From: Pectobacterium peruviense
Lineage (GTDB): Bacteria; Pseudomonadota; Gammaproteobacteria; Enterobacterales; Enterobacteriaceae
Assembly (NCBI RefSeq): GCF_002847345.1
Contig: NZ_LXFV01000001.1
Span: 310,001 to 374,000 of the forward strand
DNA length: 64,000 nt
Direction: 5' to 3'
The translations under genes and the position numbers were made by a program. The notes under the pieces were generated by a model. That model was not told the DNA's origin. It saw only the letters and a program-made list of their open reading frames with translations, and ran no database searches. This document shows positions 60,673-64,000 of the stretch, piece after piece (the first letter of the stretch is position 1; each line of letters starts with the position of its first letter).

Positions 60673-61898
60673 GTTCAACGGAAACACAGTTGGTGCGTCA
60701 CCCGAACGATACCGCTCGCTATACCCGAGCCAGAAAAGTGGTATTTGCCCTGCTTGGACGGATAGAAAATGGAAGTGTGCGCCTGCGCGAACCAGAAGGT
60801 CATGAAACGTTCTTCGGGGATCAACACGCGGCGCTGCAAGGCGAAATCACAATACATCATCCTCGCGTTTATCGCCGAGTCTTGTTGGGGGGAAGTATCG
60901 CCGCCGGAGAGAGCTATATTGATGGCGACTGGAGTTCAACAAACCTCACGCTTGTTCTTCAGTTATTGGCGCAGAATCAGACGTTAATCGATACGCTTGA
61001 AACGCGTTTTGGCTGGCTCACGGGGCCATTTCATCGGTTTATCCACTGGTGCCGTCGCAATCGCCCACAACAGGCGCAGAAAAACATCGCCGCCCACTAC
61101 GATCTGGGCAACCATTTTTATCGCAGCTTTCTCGATAGCGGGATGCTCTATTCCAGCGCCTGGTATCAGCAACCCGACATGACGTTGGAAGAGGCTCAGC
61201 GTGCCAAACTCCGTCGTCTTTGCGAACAACTCGCGCTGTGTGAAACGGATCATTTGCTGGAAATTGGCACTGGCTGGGGAGGCCTCGCCGAACTGGCCGC
61301 CCGTGAATATGGCTGTCACGTCACCACGACCACGCTGTCACAGCAGCAATATGACTACGCGGTTGAACGTATTCAGCAAGCCGGACTGAGCCATAAAGTG
61401 ACGGTACTGCTACAGGATTACCGAGCATTGACGGGTCAGTATGACAAATTGGTATCGGTCGAAATGATCGAAGCCGTCGGAAAAGCCTATTTGCCCACCT
61501 TCTTCAAACGCTGCCAGCAACTGCTGCGGCCACAAGGGCGTATGGTGCTTCAGGCGATTACCATTGCTGACCAGCGCTATAGTCATTACAGCCGTAATGT
61601 GGACTTTATCCAACGCTACATTTTCCCTGGCGGTTTTCTGCCCTCAATTACCGCGATGACGACTACCATGACGCGGCATACCGACTTTATCACCCGCGAT
61701 CTGTTTGATATCGGTCAGGACTATGCCCGTACTCTCAGCGAGTGGCGTCAACGTTTCTATCAGCAGTGGCATATGCTGAATGCGCAAGGCTTTGATGAAT
61801 CGTTCCAACGCCTGTGGGTATTTTACCTTTGTTACTGCGAAGCTGGCTTTCGCGCACGCACCATCAGCACTGTACAGCTCACGGCGGAAAGGCCATAA
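60669..61898 (+). CDS. Cyclopropane-fatty-acid-synthase-family methyltransferase
   Basis: The 409-residue SAM-dependent enzyme resembles cyclopropane-fatty-acyl-phospholipid synthase. The SAM loop is LLEIGTGWGGLAELA (about 197-211; E. coli Cfa has IGCGWG), with VSVEMIEAVGKAYLPTFF (about 258-275) and the FPGGFLPSI active-site stretch (about 319-327). It acts on phospholipid acyl chains at the inner membrane. Its operon with NTF2-like, SDR, FAD and DUF1365 genes suggests a modified product, perhaps beyond plain cyclopropanes. sodC follows after 54 bp. Confidence 0.88.
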   Translation: MSSTETQLVRHPNDTARYTRARKVVFALLGRIENGSVRLREPEGHETFFGDQHAALQGEITIHHPRVYRRVLLGGSIAAGESYIDGDWSSTNLTLVLQLLAQNQTLIDTLETRFGWLTGPFHRFIHWCRRNRPQQAQKNIAAHYDLGNHFYRSFLDSGMLYSSAWYQQPDMTLEEAQRAKLRRLCEQLALCETDHLLEIGTGWGGLAELAAREYGCHVTTTTLSQQQYDYAVERIQQAGLSHKVTVLLQDYRALTGQYDKLVSVEMIEAVGKAYLPTFFKRCQQLLRPQGRMVLQAITIADQRYSHYSRNVDFIQRYIFPGGFLPSITAMTTTMTRHTDFITRDLFDIGQDYARTLSEWRQRFYQQWHMLNAQGFDESFQRLWVFYLCYCEAGFRARTISTVQLTAERP

Positions 61899-61952
61899 GC
61901 CAGAAACATAGCGATTGATTTTTTTCACTCAAACCAGAAGGGGTAAAAGACA

Positions 61953-62477
61953 ATGAAACTGAAGGCACTTATCCTTACAGGCGTGTTCTTTTCCTGTTCC
62001 ACCTTCGCCGCAAGTACCACCGTTACGCTGAATGAAGCTCTGCCTACCGATACTGGCGGCAGTATCGGTGAAGTCGCCATTACGGAAACACCGTACGGCC
62101 TGCTTTTCACGCCGAGCCTGAAGGGATTGGAAGCGGGTATTCACGGGTTTCACGTACATGAAAATGCCAGTTGTGAACCAGCCGAGCAAGACGGTAAATC
62201 GGTTCCTGCGCTGGCAGCAGGCGGTCACCTCGATCCGAAAAAAACCGGTAAACACCTTGGACCCTATAACGACCAAGGGCATTTGGGTGATTTGCCTGGA
62301 CTGGTGGCTAATGCCGATGGTACGGCAACCTATCCGATTCTCGCTCCCCGGATAAAATCACTGTCTGAGGTAAAAAATCACGCATTGATGGTACATGTTG
62401 GCGGAGATAACTACGCGGATATGCCAGCAAAACTGGGTGGCGGTGGTGCTCGCATGGCGTGTGGTATGATTAAGTAA
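61953..62477 (+). CDS. sodC: Periplasmic Cu,Zn superoxide dismutase
   Basis: The 174-residue protein has a signal peptide (cut near residue 20, FAA-S). The copper ligands lie in HGFHVHENASCEP (about 64-76), bridging and zinc ligands in GGHLDPKKTGKHLGPYNDQG, and a copper His in ALMVHVGGDNYAD. The C-terminal ACGMIK holds the disulfide partner. It removes superoxide in the periplasm. AGAAGGGG precedes the ATG. It lies 54 bp after the cfa-like gene with no terminator seen between, so it may share that operon. Confidence 0.96.
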   Translation: MKLKALILTGVFFSCSTFAASTTVTLNEALPTDTGGSIGEVAITETPYGLLFTPSLKGLEAGIHGFHVHENASCEPAEQDGKSVPALAAGGHLDPKKTGKHLGPYNDQGHLGDLPGLVANADGTATYPILAPRIKSLSEVKNHALMVHVGGDNYADMPAKLGGGGARMACGMIK

Positions 62478-62495
62478 AGCGAGAAGGGAAAATAA

Positions 62496-62525
62496 CGATG
62501 CCATATCGCGAAGGATATGGCATCG
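62496..62525. terminator. Hairpin between sodC and the ABC gene
   Basis: A perfect twelve-base stem (CGATGCCATATC and GATATGGCATCG) with a six-base loop lies between the convergent genes. No T tract follows on either side. Confidence 0.65.
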
Positions 62526-62543
62526 CACGTTAACAATCGTTGG

Positions 62544-63863
62544 TTATCGAATGGCGCGTTTTAATATACGGTTAGCGCCACTGAGGAAATCATCAGCAAC
62601 CTTATTCACTTCACCATTGCCGTAGTCCAGTTTTTGCAGGCTCGTCGTCCACAATTGCACCAGTTCCTGGTTTTCCATAAACGGTGACACAGGAACCTTC
62701 GATTCAGGCTGTGCCGCGGCTGCCCGATAGGCATTGGCTAATAGGTTACCAGGGTTGATCACGCCGATATCTTCCAGCAATTTTTGCGCTTTCGGATTAG
62801 CTGGCATGCCGTTTTGCAGTCCAAGAGCCTTCACGCCTTCTGGGTTACTCAGCATGAAATTCATCAACATCGCCGCTTCTTTTGGGTGCTTACTGTTCTT
62901 GCTGATGGCAAACAGTGAAGAGGGTTTGCTTGTGAGCCCCGAGTCTTTAGCGTCCGGCATCGTGATAAACGGCCCGGTTTCTAATACGGCATCTTTCGGC
63001 ATATTACTCGAATAGGTATAGATGGCAGAATCCCACAGATACATGCCCGCTAATTCGCCGTTAATCCACGGACGAATCTCATAGACGTTGGTACGCCCGA
63101 ACGAGGAGAAATAACGCTGATCGGGTATCACATGGGAATCAACCAGTTTTTTATAAAAGCCGAAGAGTTCCCGTACCTGATCGCGGCTATAGGCAATGCT
63201 TTGTTTCTTCTCATCGATCATATCGATGCCGTATTTCTGCGCCATATAGCTACGACCGAGCGTGAGAATATCCAGCACATCGCTTGCCCCTTGGGCGACA
63301 CCGAGCGGATAGTAGCCGTCACCCAGCTTTTGTTTAAACACTGGGCCTGCGGCAAACAGCTCATCCCAGGTTTTCGGGTAAGCCACGCCCGCATTGTCCC
63401 AGGTGGTTTTATTGTAAATCATACTGCGGGACGTCATCGAAATCGGGAGACCTTGCAGTTTCCCTTTTACATCCGCCGTTTTCAGAGCGTTAGGCGGGAA
63501 ATCTCCTAGCCCCAAAATGTCTTTTTGTTTATTCAAATCATAAAAACCGTCGCCATTGCGGGAAAACTGCGGCAGCCAGTTCCAGTCAATACGAATAACA
63601 TCAGGCTCTTCCCCCCCTGCCATCTGGGTTGACAGACGGGAAAGATAACCGTCCCAGCCAGCATATTCAGCTTTGACCGTGATCGTCGGGTTGGCTTTTT
63701 GAAACGCGTTAATCGCAGCCAGCGTGGCCTCATGCCGCTGATTGCCGCCCCACCAAGAGATGCGGATCTCGGCAGCGTCAGCAGAGTGAGAAAATGCCGC
63801 TCCCAAGGGAAGTGCAGCACAAAGCAGGAGTAGGTGAGATAATGTGTTCCGTGTTTTCGCCAT
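62544..63863 (-). CDS. Sugar ABC transporter substrate-binding protein, oligogalacturonide-type-like
   Basis: The protein of about 439 residues has a signal peptide (about 1-31, cut ADA-A) and a family-1 sugar-binding fold. ISWWGGNQRHEATLAAINAF near 34-53, GWDGYLSRLSTQMAGGEEPDV near 69-89 and IDWNWLPQFSRNGDGFYDLN near 91-110 resemble what I recall of TogB, the oligogalacturonide-binding protein of pectinolytic enterics. The C-terminal ILKRAIR fits too. The permease and ATPase genes are not in the window, so TogB versus a paralog cannot be settled. ATG 63863 has AAGGG seven bases upstream. Confidence 0.8.
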   Translation of the reverse strand: MAKTRNTLSHLLLLCAALPLGAAFSHSADAAEIRISWWGGNQRHEATLAAINAFQKANPTITVKAEYAGWDGYLSRLSTQMAGGEEPDVIRIDWNWLPQFSRNGDGFYDLNKQKDILGLGDFPPNALKTADVKGKLQGLPISMTSRSMIYNKTTWDNAGVAYPKTWDELFAAGPVFKQKLGDGYYPLGVAQGASDVLDILTLGRSYMAQKYGIDMIDEKKQSIAYSRDQVRELFGFYKKLVDSHVIPDQRYFSSFGRTNVYEIRPWINGELAGMYLWDSAIYTYSSNMPKDAVLETGPFITMPDAKDSGLTSKPSSLFAISKNSKHPKEAAMLMNFMLSNPEGVKALGLQNGMPANPKAQKLLEDIGVINPGNLLANAYRAAAAQPESKVPVSPFMENQELVQLWTTSLQKLDYGNGEVNKVADDFLSGANRILKRAIR

Positions 63864-64000
63864 AATAGAACCCTTATAATTGTATTCGGAGGTTTCCACC
63901 CGCAGCCCTTTTAGGGGCAGACAGGTACTACGGATGCGGAAGCTTTTTCTGCCGAAATGGCAGAGACTCAGATTAATTTCCTCTTTTCAGATTAACGGCC

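Noticed and set aside
63864..64000. KdgR operator upstream of the ABC binding-protein gene
   Set aside because: No TGAAA/TTTCA palindrome of the KdgR form was found before the window ends.

Overview
The window comes from a soft-rot enterobacterium, most likely Pectobacterium or a close relative. Many genes match Escherichia coli K-12 families in E. coli-like neighbourhoods: ydgA-manA-fumC-tus, ynfM/ynfL-mlc-bioD, ynfB and ydfG. Mixed in are genes typical of plant-associated enterics: a bacterial expansin, glucosylglycerate synthesis, the srfABC operon, a diaminobutyrate/diaminopropane operon and an ABC binding protein resembling the oligogalacturonide type.

The window covers the replication terminus. 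tus (5.6-6.6 kb) has a Ter site directly upstream of its start. A dif site differing from the E. coli sequence at one base lies at 41435-41462. The Ter orientation should let forks heading toward dif pass and stop forks that have already crossed it. Three GGGNAGGG (FtsK KOPS) octamers seen left of dif all point toward it.

Layout: 0-17 kb is mostly conserved core (transporters, manA, fumC, tus, mlc with a probable self-operator, bioD, ydfG, a Tat-exported HisC-like aminotransferase). 17-21 kb holds a glucosylglycerate gene pair and a GlxA-type regulator with a metallo-hydrolase. 21.4-24.2 kb holds an unrecognised two-gene coiled-coil module. 24.4-30 kb holds pptA, the dat-ddc operon, digH and VF530. 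30-41 kb is accessory: small proteins and lipoproteins, an AT-rich uracil-DNA-glycosylase-fold gene, and oxidoreductase/hydrolase clusters around an HxlR and a LysR regulator. The last of these lies between short direct repeats next to dif. 41.7-49 kb has yjbD, a LysR regulator, a chemoreceptor, a ybjJ-like exporter with a TetR regulator and perfect operator palindrome, cytochrome b562 and osmC. 49-57 kb has the expansin, a 92-bp inverted-repeat element and srfABC. 57.4-62.5 kb is a tightly overlapping lipid-modification operon (NTF2-like, SDR, FAD oxidoreductase, DUF1365, cyclopropane-synthase family) followed by sodC. The window ends in a sugar ABC binding-protein gene.

The best candidates for undescribed biology are the coiled-coil pair at 21.4-24.2 kb, the actin-like/dynamin-like srfABC machine, the orphan UDG-fold gene, and the repeat-flanked segment beside dif. 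No tRNA, rRNA, CRISPR array or intact insertion sequence was recognised. All assignments come from reading the sequence and remembered family features; no database search was run.
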